The notes under the pieces: generated by a model | Databases searched by the model: none | Seen by the model: only the letters and a program-made list of their open reading frames with translations | What the model was told of the DNA's origin: nothing | Source of the DNA: an uncultured Methylococcaceae bacterium | Lineage (GTDB): Bacteria > Pseudomonadota > Gammaproteobacteria > Methylococcales > Methylomonadaceae | Length of the DNA: 40,469 nt | Assembly: GCA_903945375.1 (NCBI GenBank) | Contig: CAJAVP010000054.1 | Location: forward strand, 1-40,469 | Direction: 5' to 3' | Made by a program: the position numbers and the translations under genes | Shown here: piece by piece, positions 8,659-17,584 of the stretch | How the letters are laid out: every line of letters starts with the position of its first letter | Position numbering within the stretch: position 1 is the stretch's first letter

Positions 8659-10245
8659 ATGACGCATTTTACCGATCCTTATGAGACCGAAGAGGTCGTT
8701 ATCAATAACAAAATCAGTTTGCCTCTGGTTTGGTTTTTACCCTTAATCGCGCTAATAGTCAGTGGTTGGCTGATTTATAAATCCATTTCGGAAAAAGGCC
8801 CTGAGGTGACGATTAACTTCCCTAATGCGGAGGGCTTAGACGTTGATAAAACCAGAATTAAATATCTGGATGTCGAAGTGGGTAAGGTCACTGAAATTAC
8901 CATCAGCGAGGATTTAAAAAGCATCCGCGTGACAGCACAAATGAATAGTGCAGCAGAGGCGTATTTAAAACATCAAACGGCTTTTTGGGTGGTACGTCCA
9001 CAAGTGGGATTAGGTGGCGTGTCTGGTTTAGGCACATTATTGTCGGGAGCTTATATTGGCATTAAACCGGGTGGTGGTGACAAACAAACGCATTTTATTG
9101 GTTTGACCTCGCCGCCTCTGCTTAAAAGCGACATAGAGGGCAAGCAGTTTATCTTAGAAACCAATAACCTAGGTTCGATCCAACCTGGCACGCCCATTAA
9201 TTTTCATGGTGTTATTGTTGGCGAAGTCTTGGCGCATGAGTTTGCAGCCGAGACCGATAGGATTAAATTGACGGTCTTTATTCATAAGCCCTATGACCAG
9301 TTTATCAGAAAAAATACCCGCTTTTGGGTGGATAGCGGAGTTGATTTATCGGCGAGCGCCGATGGTTTTAAAGTGCGAACCGGCCCTTTGATTTCCTTAT
9401 TAAGCGGCGGTATTGCATTCCGAGCCGCTCCAGAAGACACCGCAGTCGATACTGTGGCGGAAAACGAGCACTTCCCTTTATACGAGAATTATGAGCAATC
9501 AACACAAGTTGTTTACGGCAAAACATTAAAATATGTCATGTTTTTTAACGGCTCAGTACGCGGTTTAATCGAAGGCGCACCGGTGCAACTGCGCGGCATT
9601 CCAGTAGGCAAAGTGGTTGGTATTAACCTAGAATTGGATGAAAAAACCATAGATATTCGCATTCCAGTCTTGGTGGAGTTAGAGCCTGAGCGAATTAGTA
9701 TGGTTAGTAATTCACCCCACATCAGTCACACCGATATTATTCAAAAGCTCATTAAAAAAGGTTTGCGGGCGCAATTGCAAACGGGCAGTTTGTTAACCGG
9801 ACAATTATTAGTCGATCTGGATTTTCATCCGAAAAGTAAAATCGTCTTAACTGAGATGAATAACAGCGTGTATCCAGAATTTCCAACGACCGCCAGCTCA
9901 TTGGATCAGTTTGCCCATTCGGCACAAACCATTATGGATAAAATTGCCAAATTACCGCTGGAAGACATGGGAGATGAGATCAACAAGACACTGCAAGCGT
10001 TACAATCCACTTCAAAAGCCACTAACTCAGTGCTAACAACGGCGAATACCGCATTGAGTACGACGGACAAAACCATGCAATCGGCTCATCAAGTACTAAA
10101 TTCACTCGAACCTGGCGCAACCACCCGTTATGAACTCGATAAGTTATTGCAGGAGCTGGGACAAACGGCGAGTTCGGTCAAGCAATTGACAGATTATTTA
10201 CAACAACACCCCGAAACATTAATTCGTGGCAAAAACGAGGATTAA
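8659..10245 (+). CDS. pqiB: intermembrane transport protein PqiB (three MCE domains)
   Basis: This 528-residue MCE protein is anchored by one N-terminal helix (about 14-37, LPLVWFLPLIALIVSGWLI). Three MCE/MlaD domains follow (about 42-135, 155-270 and 285-400), each with a core like EGLDVDKTRIKYLDVEVGKV, SIQPGTPINFHGVIVGEV or IEGAPVQLRGIPVGKV. The C-terminal part (about 420-525) is a helical, Ser/Thr/Gln-rich segment. In E. coli PqiB, three MCE rings stack and the C-terminal helices make a needle-like channel that spans the periplasm. The length and domain count match PqiB, not the seven-domain LetB/YebT. I use ATG 8659; a TTG two codons earlier (8653) would overlap the pqiA stop. No standard Shine-Dalgarno site is visible, so coupling is likely. 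Confidence 0.9.
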   Translation: MTHFTDPYETEEVVINNKISLPLVWFLPLIALIVSGWLIYKSISEKGPEVTINFPNAEGLDVDKTRIKYLDVEVGKVTEITISEDLKSIRVTAQMNSAAEAYLKHQTAFWVVRPQVGLGGVSGLGTLLSGAYIGIKPGGGDKQTHFIGLTSPPLLKSDIEGKQFILETNNLGSIQPGTPINFHGVIVGEVLAHEFAAETDRIKLTVFIHKPYDQFIRKNTRFWVDSGVDLSASADGFKVRTGPLISLLSGGIAFRAAPEDTAVDTVAENEHFPLYENYEQSTQVVYGKTLKYVMFFNGSVRGLIEGAPVQLRGIPVGKVVGINLELDEKTIDIRIPVLVELEPERISMVSNSPHISHTDIIQKLIKKGLRAQLQTGSLLTGQLLVDLDFHPKSKIVLTEMNNSVYPEFPTTASSLDQFAHSAQTIMDKIAKLPLEDMGDEINKTLQALQSTSKATNSVLTTANTALSTTDKTMQSAHQVLNSLEPGATTRYELDKLLQELGQTASSVKQLTDYLQQHPETLIRGKNED

Positions 10246-10249
10246 GTTT

Positions 10250-10846
10250 ATGCTAAAAGCTCTAATGATGGGTTTAAGTCTGTTTATGGTTGCTTGTGCG
10301 ACCACGCCACCGCCTCAGTTTTATATTTTAGAGGCATTAAGTCCAGTCGCTGAGCCACCTGCTGCACAAGCAAAAAATCGTCAGATCGGATTAGGGCCAA
10401 TTAGCTTGCCGGCATTATTAGAGCGTAAGCAAATTGTCACACGCTCAGGAAATGGCGTGGTCAATATCGCCGAATTTCAGCAATGGGCAGAGCCATTAAA
10501 AGATAATATTGCTCAAGTATTGCGCCAAAATCTCAGTCAACGACAACCGAATAATTTAATCAGAGCTTACCCTTGGAGCGCTTACGGTACGGTTGATTAC
10601 CGCATTATTATCGACATTACCCGAGTCGATGCCGAGTTAGGTCAATGGACACGCTTAGATGTTAATTGGTCTGTCATGTCTGAAAGCACGCATACCATCA
10701 TAAAAAACGCACACTCCACTTTTCAACGCAAACTAGATGATTCGAGTTATCAAGCCGTAGTGCTCGGGTTAAGTCATCTGTTCAGTGATTTTAGTGATGA
10801 TTTAGCCCAAGCTATTGCAGAAATCAATGGGGTCAGATTGGATTGA
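10250..10846 (+). CDS. pqiC: PqiC-like outer-membrane lipoprotein (ABC-type transport auxiliary domain)
   Basis: The 198-residue product starts with a lipoprotein signal: MLKALMMGLSLFMVAC, with lipobox LFMVAC and the acylated cysteine at 16. The following TTPPPQFYILEAL is the typical entry to the DUF330/ABC-auxiliary lipoprotein domain. Further family features are IGLGPISLPALLERKQIVTR and a central VDYRIIIDITRVDAELGQW. In E. coli, PqiC binds the PqiB channel at the outer membrane. ATG 10250 lies 4 bases after the pqiB stop; an earlier start at 10226 would put residues before the signal peptide. Odd: the last 28 bases of the gene region (10822-10849) recur 200 bp downstream, with changes that keep the encoded INxVRLD-stop. 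Confidence 0.88.
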   Translation: MLKALMMGLSLFMVACATTPPPQFYILEALSPVAEPPAAQAKNRQIGLGPISLPALLERKQIVTRSGNGVVNIAEFQQWAEPLKDNIAQVLRQNLSQRQPNNLIRAYPWSAYGTVDYRIIIDITRVDAELGQWTRLDVNWSVMSESTHTIIKNAHSTFQRKLDDSSYQAVVLGLSHLFSDFSDDLAQAIAEINGVRLD

Positions 10847-11049
10847 TTTTCAATTAAAAAACCAGATAAGCTGTATATAATTGTTTTTTAAGTCTAATTT
10901 TATGGTGCGCCTACCAAGAATCATCATTCCAAAGCTGTAAGGCGGATTCGCCGCTAGGCAATCCGCCCTGTGGTGGGTACGCCGATGGCGGTTTGCTATC
11001 GCGAAACCGCCCTACACCTTCAATCAATGAGGTCAGACTCGATTGATTT
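10822..11049. repeat. direct repeat of the pqiC 3' end flanking a REP-like pair
   Basis: The 28-base stretches 10822-10849 and 11022-11049 agree at all but 4 positions and lie in the same orientation exactly 200 bp apart. The first is the end of pqiC (INGVRLD-stop). The second would also read INEVRLD-stop, with TTG replaced by CTC for Leu. About 170 bp with two hairpins lie between them. Confidence 0.7.
10941..11011. repeat. REP-like palindrome pair
   Basis: There are two hairpins: GGCGGATT (10941-10948) with AATCCGCC (10960-10967), and GGCGGTTT (10987-10994) with AAACCGCC (11004-11011). They have 8-bp perfect stems with loops of 11 and 9 bases, and share GGCGG/CCGCC feet. This is the build of extragenic palindromes that occur in many copies in proteobacterial genomes. 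It may also stop pqi transcription. Confidence 0.7.
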
Positions 11050-11062
11050 ACCATAAAGGTGA

Positions 11063-12720
11063 CGGTCACCAGACTATTTATCCCCCCTATCGACGCAAAC
11101 TGATTTTTTAAAATTAGTTAAACACTTTCCAACGCCAACAAACCCATCTGTTAGCTTTAACGCCAGCATTATTGCTTCGCCGGTATTGGATAATTCACAT
11201 ACGCCAGCTCGCCTAATTATTCCAGTATCAGACGGTACGATTGCCGCGTTAGATGCTGATAGTGGTGTGTTAATCTGGCAATTAAACGCACCACCGGTAT
11301 CCGTCGGACAACAGGTGGAACTGATTGCCACCCCCGTTGTTATTCACGATAAACTGGTGGTGTCTTACCAAAGTGTGGATAAATGTGTGCGTAACGATCA
11401 CCGTTTGGCGGTTATTGATTTACAAGCGGCACAACGGGATACCCGTTTTCCGGTGCTGAGTTTTGCCGCAGAACGTCCCACTTCAGATAAAAAGTCCACA
11501 GTAAAATTTAATCCACCAACCACGTTTTCCCATGCAGCGTTGAAACATATCGCCTGGCCTAGTTCAACAAATGGTTTGGTATATGCCGCGTTTGGCAATG
11601 CCGGTGATATTCAGCCCTTTCACGGCTGGTTGTTTGAAGTCGATCTGGATACTTGGCAACGAGACGGTACAGCTCATGCGATTAGAAGCGTGCTGTTAAC
11701 CACACCAGAAGTCGATTGTCCATCTAAAACTGAATTTTGCACACAAGAAATGGTATGTGGCGGTGGTAGTTAGGTTACCTAATGGCCCATTAATTAGCCA
11801 AGCGGATCAGCATATTGAGTTGTTTATTCCAACGGGCAATGGACAAGTGGATTTAAATCGCCAAGATTATGCCAATGCGCTCATGCCTGTCACGCCCGGG
11901 CTTGAGTTTACGGATGGTTGCGATCGTCAATTGTGTGCAAACTTTAATCCCACTCAGCCAAGTAGCGATTGCCTCAACTCGTGCAAAAATCTCTTTATTC
12001 CGCGCTTAGCAGGCAATCATGAGGCTTTAAGCCACCGAATCATGAATGCGATAACAAACTAGCTTGGATGGATTATGACCTCGGGGGCAACACGCCGATT
12101 AAAATTACCTTAAAAAGCGGTCGCAACGTACTGGTACAAGCGGGTAAAGAGGCGGTGCCTACTTAATTGATGCGGAGCATTTGGGCACACAATACGATCG
12201 TCTACAAATTGCCCAGTTATGTGACTCAGCAACAGATTTATGCCGACTGAGTTGGGCGGGAATGATCGTCACTGATCCCGTACACACCACAATTGATGAC
12301 GAAGCCGTGGTGATTCTTCCCACATTTAATACCGATCAAAGCCATCCGGCCGGTTTAGTGGCATTAAAAATCCTTGAAATCAACGGGCAGCCGCAATTTC
12401 AACGCTTCTGGCAGTTCCCAAGCCCCGATCAACCCGATGCGATCAAATGGTTTAGAAGACATCCTTCGTTACCCGTATTAAGCACCCATTTAGGTCGTCA
12501 GCCTGAGCCAATGGTCTGGATTGTCGATATTGGTACGCAAGGCAAACTGTTTGGTATTCGCGCAAAAGACGGTCAAGTTCTTGCCGAGCAAGACTTACAA
12601 GGCACTGGACGGCAGCTGTCGATGCCATTAATCATTGGCAACCAGCTTTATATGCCTCAAACCGGCGAAGCGATACTCGAAGCCTATCGTATTGAAAATA
12701 GCCAAAGCCAGGAGCATTAA
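11063..12720 (+). pseudogene. PQQ-like beta-propeller protein, broken by three frameshifts
   Basis: Four consecutive reading frames give one continuous propeller-like protein. The first (to about 11770) has LIIPVSDGTIAALDADSG and HGWLFEVDLDTW, typical blades in which GxIxALDAxTG binds between strands. The second (about 11760-12030) has IELFIPTGNGQVDLN. The third (about 12030-12150) has AWMDYDLGGNTPIKI and LVQAGKE. The fourth (to 12720) resumes with GGAYLIDAEHLG and ends EAILEAYRIENS. Each junction is a single-base shift: near 11765, near 12030, and near 12152, where GKE must rejoin GGAYLIDAEHLG. The N-terminus with any signal peptide is missing, since the frame opens just after the duplicated pqiC tail. 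Several cysteines (DCPSKTEFC, DGCDRQLC) suggest an exported disulfide protein. The substrate is unknown; it could have been a PQQ-binding or PilY1-like propeller. Confidence 0.75.
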
Positions 12721-12785
12721 AGTACGTCGCGACAATCACGACTAAAGCCGCTCCCACTTTGGTTAAGGAATTTTTTAGCGATGTC

Positions 12786-14132
12786 TTAAGGCAAATAAAC
12801 GCTCCACTGCATACCGCCTAAACTGACGCTACTGCCGCCTTCCAGCTTGCCGCCCAATAAATCCAGCAATTCATTAACCACACTCACCCCGATTCCATGT
12901 CCATGAATATTTTCATCCGCCCGCATACCACGTTTTAAAATATCATTAAATTTGCCAACCGGAATACCGGGGCCATCGTCTTCTATGGTTAATAAGGCGG
13001 AAAAATCACGGCGGGCTTTGCGCGGTTTCAATGTAATGCTGACCTTAACGCTATGTTGACACCACTTACAGGCGTTATCCATTAGATTGCCAACGATTTC
13101 ATATAAATCGCCCTCCTCCGCGTAAATAGGGCAGAACTCAGGCACGGTTAGGACAAATTGTATTGCCTTATCGAGATACACCTTGTTTAACGATGCTGAT
13201 ATTTTATGAATAATAACGGTCAAGTCTTGCGTTTTAATGGTTTTTTGTTCACCTTTAGCCGCCGCACGATGTAATTGGTATTCAACAATTTCATCCATTC
13301 GGACGATTTGCTCACTGACCGTTTCCTGTTGGTGAGGCGGGAAAGATTCGAGACAACCGCGCAAAATAGCTAAAGGCGTTTTGAGGCTGTGGGCTAAATC
13401 GGCCAGATTATTACGATAACGTTCCAGATGCGCCCGCTCAATACTGATAAAGGCGTTAAGATTACCCACTAAACCACGCAATTCACTCGGATATTGACCA
13501 TCCAGATGCGTTTTATGGCCTTGTTCAATAGCGGCTAAGTCTTCGGCGATACGACGTAATGGCGTTAAACTCCAACGCAACAAAGCAAATTGCATGGCAA
13601 TCAAAACAATTGCAATCACTAATAACCAAAGTCGCAAGGTTTTTTGTAGTTGCTCAAGCTGATCGCTAACAAACCGTGCATCTTCCTCGACACTAATTAA
13701 ATACGTCTCTGGATTATTACTGTGTTTAGGCCAACTTACGGCATAATGCAAGGCATAACGTTTTTGTTTTTCAAACAAAAATTTAAACTGATCAATCTCT
13801 AATTGCTCGGGCGATTCGACCGCCAAGCCAATAGCAGACGGCGATTGCCAAACGCGTTTAGCGGGAGCTTGCTGGATAAAGCCATAAAGCCCTGATCCTG
13901 GCGTAGCAAAGCGTGGATCCGGTAGCTCATCAGGCATAATCAACTCCCCATTTGTCTCTACTTTAGCAGCTGCTAATAAGGAATAAATCTGGATTTGCAA
14001 ACGTTCTTGCAAGGCTTCTTCTGCGGTATCGCGAAAACCTTGTTCAAGAATCAGCGCAACTAAGGCAAAAAAAATCGCCAATACCAAACCTTCGGCGATT
14101 AATAATCGAAAACGTAGGGATTTGCTGTGCAT
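12786..14132 (-). CDS. orphan sensor histidine kinase (PhoQ/QseC-like)
   Basis: This 448-residue membrane kinase has a TM1 (about 9-28), a periplasmic sensor domain of about 135 residues rich in charged and aromatic positions, and TM2 (about 167-187). A HAMP-like segment (about 188-240) follows, then a HisKA helix with phospho-acceptor H248 in LADLAHSLKTPLAILRG. The HATPase_c domain has an N-box (GNLMDNACKW, N353), a G1 box (DDGPGIP, 385-391) and a G2-like box (GHGIGV). The SLKTPL variant of the H-box is characteristic of PhoQ-type kinases. No response-regulator gene is adjacent, whereas most such kinases follow one. It lies 42 bases downstream of ubiB on the same strand and may be read through from the ubi operon. 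The signal it detects cannot be told from sequence. Confidence 0.88.
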   Translation of the reverse strand: MHSKSLRFRLLIAEGLVLAIFFALVALILEQGFRDTAEEALQERLQIQIYSLLAAAKVETNGELIMPDELPDPRFATPGSGLYGFIQQAPAKRVWQSPSAIGLAVESPEQLEIDQFKFLFEKQKRYALHYAVSWPKHSNNPETYLISVEEDARFVSDQLEQLQKTLRLWLLVIAIVLIAMQFALLRWSLTPLRRIAEDLAAIEQGHKTHLDGQYPSELRGLVGNLNAFISIERAHLERYRNNLADLAHSLKTPLAILRGCLESFPPHQQETVSEQIVRMDEIVEYQLHRAAAKGEQKTIKTQDLTVIIHKISASLNKVYLDKAIQFVLTVPEFCPIYAEEGDLYEIVGNLMDNACKWCQHSVKVSITLKPRKARRDFSALLTIEDDGPGIPVGKFNDILKRGMRADENIHGHGIGVSVVNELLDLLGGKLEGGSSVSLGGMQWSVYLP

Positions 14133-14174
14133 AAGCCGATTCAGTCAGCGAACAGTTATTTGGAATAGCTCAAA

Positions 14175-15725
14175 CTATTGCAACAAAATAGCCGTGCTAA
14201 TCAATACGGCACTGAGGAGAATAGCAATCAAAGTGGTGCGCTGATGAGTCGCCATTTGCTGTCTAAGTAAGACCAATTCACGATCATGCGCTTTCGCCTG
14301 GTGCTGAGCGTTGGCGGCATTATCCAAGGCTTTATAAACCAAACCGGGCATTTCCGGAAAATGACTTACTAACTCAGGAAATTGTTTAAATAATTGGCTG
14401 AGTTTGGCTTTAGGTCCCATGCGTTCCTTAAACCAATCTTCCAAAAATGGCTTAGCGGTTTGCCATAAATCCAACTCAGGATAGAGCTGCCGACCTAAGC
14501 CTTCAATATTCAACAAGGTCTTTTGCAATAACACCAATTGCGGCTGTACGTGCATATCAAAACGACGCGCCGTTTGGAATAATCGTAATAATAATTGACC
14601 AAAGGAAATGTCTTTTAAAGGTTTTTCAAAAATAGGCTCACACACACTACGTATGGCCGATTCAAATTCTTCAATGCGCGTGCTACTCGATACCCAACCG
14701 GATTCAACGTGCATTTGAGCCACTTTGCGATAATCCCGATTGAAAAATGCTAAAAAGTTTTCGGCTAAATAATGTTGGTCTGAAGCAGACAATGTACCCA
14801 CAATACCGAAGTCTATCGCAATGTATTTTGCGGGAACGTCCACAAAAATATTGCCGGGGTGCATATCCGCATGAAAGAAGTTATCTCTGAATACTTGGGT
14901 AAAAAAGATTTCTACGCCGCGCTCGGCCAGTAGTTTAAAGTCCGCACCGGCTTTTGTTAGGGCATCGATGTCGCCCACCGGTATCCCCTGAATACGCTCC
15001 ATGACCATCACTTTTTGGCGACTTAATGGCCAATGAATTTCTGGTATATAGATAATCTCTGAGTTTTCAAAATTTCGACGTATTTTAGCGGCATTGGCGG
15101 CCTCTCGGATTAAGTCCAGCTCATCCAAGGTGGTTTTTTCAAATTCCGCAACGACTTCCATTGGATGCAAACGTCGTGCATCTGCCCAAAATCGTTCGGC
15201 AAATCGCGCCAGCTCATAGATCAAGCCCATATCCGAATGGATACGTTTTTCAATATTTGGACGCAGCACTTTTACCACAACCTGTTCGCCATTTTTTAAT
15301 ACGGCGGCATGAACTTGAGCAACCGAGGCTGATGCCATCGGTTGTGGATCAAATTCACTAAACGCCTCATCAATCGACATACCTAATTCTTTTTCTATAA
15401 TTTGACGTGCAATTTCATTGCTAAACGGCGGCACCCGATCTTGCAATTTAACCAGCTCATCGGCGATATCTTCGGGCAATAAATCTCGGCGCGTGGATAA
15501 GGCTTGACCAAATTTAACGTAAACAGGCCCTAAATCTTCCAAGGTTTTACGAATTCTAACGCCACGACTATCGGTATTGCGTTTACGCCAGTAATAGGGT
15601 GAGAGAAAAGCTAAAAAGCGAACAGGGCGAAATAAATGTGTGTTGAGGACGATTTCATCAAGACCGTGGATAACCAAAATCCAGTTGATGCGGATAAGGC
15701 GTAGTAATAATTGAGGACGAATCAC
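14175..15725 (-). CDS. ubiB: ubiquinone biosynthesis regulatory protein kinase UbiB
   Basis: This 516-residue atypical protein-kinase-like ATPase (UbiB/ADCK3/COQ8 family) is needed for coenzyme Q synthesis. Diagnostic elements are KFGQ (71-74, the KxGQ motif), the alanine-rich SASVAQVH loop (about 132-139) in place of a normal P-loop, and K152 in VVKVLRP. Further elements are ERIQGIPV, the catalytic HADMHPGN (285-292) and the metal-binding DFG (305-307). The C-terminus carries a hydrophobic membrane anchor (about 497-514), as in E. coli UbiB. The start is GTG at 15725, with AAGG 7-8 bases upstream. It follows ubiJ by 38 bases. Its exact biochemical function is an ATPase role; the old hydroxylase name is not supported. 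Confidence 0.95.
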   Translation of the reverse strand: MIRPQLLLRLIRINWILVIHGLDEIVLNTHLFRPVRFLAFLSPYYWRKRNTDSRGVRIRKTLEDLGPVYVKFGQALSTRRDLLPEDIADELVKLQDRVPPFSNEIARQIIEKELGMSIDEAFSEFDPQPMASASVAQVHAAVLKNGEQVVVKVLRPNIEKRIHSDMGLIYELARFAERFWADARRLHPMEVVAEFEKTTLDELDLIREAANAAKIRRNFENSEIIYIPEIHWPLSRQKVMVMERIQGIPVGDIDALTKAGADFKLLAERGVEIFFTQVFRDNFFHADMHPGNIFVDVPAKYIAIDFGIVGTLSASDQHYLAENFLAFFNRDYRKVAQMHVESGWVSSSTRIEEFESAIRSVCEPIFEKPLKDISFGQLLLRLFQTARRFDMHVQPQLVLLQKTLLNIEGLGRQLYPELDLWQTAKPFLEDWFKERMGPKAKLSQLFKQFPELVSHFPEMPGLVYKALDNAANAQHQAKAHDRELVLLRQQMATHQRTTLIAILLSAVLISTAILLQ

Positions 15726-15763
15726 AGATTACCTTTGAAAAAAAGAAAGTCAGAGCCAAAAGC

Positions 15764-16399
15764 TCATTTATCGCTAGTGGCACTTTTATTGATTAGGCAC
15801 TCTTGCAAACGATCAACCCGACTTTGTAATCGATCAGCAGCGCAACGTAATTCATCAACCTGTTGGTAATAACTCAAGACTTCCGGAGAGGCCGGTAAAT
15901 CACGGGTTTCTTCTTGTAAAAACTCTGTCAAATTGAGTCGCCAGGTGTCAAGAGTAGCTTTGCTCCAAGACCGTCCTGATTGAAAGAGCCGACTAACTTG
16001 TTGCGCCAATTGACTGCCCGTGAACGGCGCTAATTTAGCTTCTAGTCCAATGTCTAGCTTATTGAATAGGCGTTGCAATTTGCGACCAGTATGGATATCG
16101 CCTTCAATTTTAACGTCACCAGAAAAAATAGCCCGCTCAGGTTTGTCACTAAAGCCCATTAACCCTAAGGCAAACAACGAGCCGATTAAGGTGGTATCCG
16201 CTGGATGTGTCACGCTGTCCAACAATTGAATCGAATCCTGGCTTGGACACAGATAAATCGTTTCATTAAATGGCGTAACAGTTACCGCAATGACTTTTCC
16301 GACCAGTGGTGCCAAAAACTCCTCTCGATTGTTAGCCAAAGCCAAATATTGATTGAGTGCGCTAGATAATGCACTCATTAGTATAGGTTTAATGCCCAT
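15764..16399 (-). CDS. ubiJ: ubiquinone biosynthesis accessory factor UbiJ (SCP2 domain)
   Basis: This 211-residue protein has an N-terminal SCP2/sterol-carrier-like lipid-binding domain (about 8-115) containing DTTLIGSLFALGLM and IFSGDVKIEGD. A C-terminal helical part follows, whose last 45 residues (VDELRCAADRLQSRVDRLQ) look like a coiled coil. In E. coli, UbiJ with UbiK forms a soluble scaffold that presents the polyprenyl intermediates to the Ubi hydroxylases. The coiled coil is the expected UbiK-binding region. The start codon follows the ubiE stop directly, with no spacer (TAAATG). The gene order ubiE-ubiJ-ubiB is the classical gammaproteobacterial arrangement and supports the call. Confidence 0.92.
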   Translation of the reverse strand: MGIKPILMSALSSALNQYLALANNREEFLAPLVGKVIAVTVTPFNETIYLCPSQDSIQLLDSVTHPADTTLIGSLFALGLMGFSDKPERAIFSGDVKIEGDIHTGRKLQRLFNKLDIGLEAKLAPFTGSQLAQQVSRLFQSGRSWSKATLDTWRLNLTEFLQEETRDLPASPEVLSYYQQVDELRCAADRLQSRVDRLQECLINKSATSDK

Positions 16400-17149
16400 T
16401 TAAATCTTATAGCCTCTATGCACGGCGACTATCCCCTGAGTCATATTGTAGTATTCACAACGCGCTAAGCCGGCAGCTTCCATCATGTTTTTCAGTTCGT
16501 CTTGCTTAGGGTGCATACGGATAGACTCGGCAAGATAGCGATAACTTTCTTCATCTTTCGCAACAAATTTACCGATTTTTGGCAGAATATTGAAAGAATA
16601 AAAATCATACACTTTTTCGGTGAGCGCATCGGTAGGATGTGAAAATTCCAGCACAATCACCCGACCGCCCGGTTTTAAGACACGGTGCATAGACTGCAAT
16701 GCCGCCAATTTATCCGTCACATTGCGTAAACCAAAAGCAATGCAAACGCAATCAAAAGTATTATCTGCAAAGGGTAGACATTCTGCGTTGACTTGTGCAT
16801 AACGGATGTTTGCGGTCAAGCCTTTGTCAATCAATCGATCTCGCCCCATACGCAACATTTCTGAGTTAATGTCTGCCAACACCACTTGACCGCTTTGTCC
16901 GACACGCTGTTCAAAAAGCGTCGTTAAATCGCCCGTACCACCGGCTAAATCCAAAACGTGCTCACCCGTACGGACATTGCTGAGCTGCACCGCAATACGT
17001 TTCCAAATCCGATGAATCCCTAAGGACATTAGATCATTCATGATGTCGTATTGACCGGCAACCGAATCAAATACGCCGCGTACTAACTTAACTTTGTCTT
17101 CTACCGCAACTTGTTTAAAGCCAAAATGTGTGGTGTTTGTTTCTGTCAT
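16400..17149 (-). CDS. ubiE: ubiquinone/menaquinone C-methyltransferase UbiE
   Basis: This 249-residue class I SAM-dependent methyltransferase C-methylates the demethyl-quinone precursors in ubiquinone (and, where present, menaquinone) synthesis. The SAM motif is [10 protein letters not shown] (65-74). Family-specific signatures are [17 protein letters not shown] (about 34-50), FGLRNVTD (about 137-144) and the C-terminal [16 protein letters not shown]. The length equals that of E. coli UbiE (251). The start overlaps the upstream DUF971 stop as ATGA, so the genes are translationally coupled. All expected residues are present and I see nothing unusual. Confidence 0.96.
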   Translation of the reverse strand: MTETNTTHFGFKQVAVEDKVKLVRGVFDSVAGQYDIMNDLMSLGIHRIWKRIAVQLSNVRTGEHVLDLAGGTGDLTTLFEQRVGQSGQVVLADINSEMLRMGRDRLIDKGLTANIRYAQVNAECLPFADNTFDCVCIAFGLRNVTDKLAALQSMHRVLKPGGRVIVLEFSHPTDALTEKVYDFYSFNILPKIGKFVAKDEESYRYLAESIRMHPKQDELKNMMEAAGLARCEYYNMTQGIVAVHRGYKI

Positions 17150-17580
17150 GAGGATGCTCTGTAATTCTTGCAGGTCGCAGGATGGGGTTCAATATCGTTA
17201 GGCCGCGCATGGCGCTGAAAACCGACGGTCTCCAATTTATGAAGATAGTCCGCCCACAACGCCGTATGATTTGCGCCTAAGGCATATAAAAAATCCCACG
17301 TATAAATGCCCGTATTATGACCATCACTAAAGTGAGGGCAGATCGCATAGTTACCGATGGGTTTAATGTCTGTAATATTGACATCTTCTTTGCCCATTTG
17401 GAGAACCTCTTGGCCCGGGGCGTGACCTACGGCTTCGGCGGATTGCGTGTAAACACGCAAATATTCACACGGCAACTTAAACACACAGCCATCATCAAAA
17501 CTGATTTCAAGAATGCGTGTCAACTGATGCAAAGTTATAGCGGTCGGTTGACTATGGCAAGGGGTTACATTTATACGCAT
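17146..17580 (-). CDS. DUF971 (gamma-butyrobetaine hydroxylase N-terminal-like) protein
   Basis: This 144-residue protein is a stand-alone version of the small domain found at the N-terminus of gamma-butyrobetaine hydroxylase. It has [19 protein letters not shown], then [12 protein letters not shown] and a C-terminal [16 protein letters not shown]. The domain is linked to Fe-S assembly factors in other bacteria (ApbC/Mrp fusions), but the function of the free form is not settled. A conserved C and two H residues (about C94, H95, H99) may bind a metal. I start it at ATG 17580, only 4 bases after the hslU stop; a longer frame to 17622 would overlap hslU and lacks similarity. It sits between hslU and ubiE, as in many gammaproteobacteria. 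Confidence 0.88.
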   Translation of the reverse strand: MRINVTPCHSQPTAITLHQLTRILEISFDDGCVFKLPCEYLRVYTQSAEAVGHAPGQEVLQMGKEDVNITDIKPIGNYAICPHFSDGHNTGIYTWDFLYALGANHTALWADYLHKLETVGFQRHARPNDIEPHPATCKNYRASS

Positions 17581-17584
17581 AAAT

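Noticed and set aside
10941-11011. CRISPR-like spacing of repeats
   Set aside because: There are only two hairpins with different loops and no regular spacers. It is a REP-like pair.
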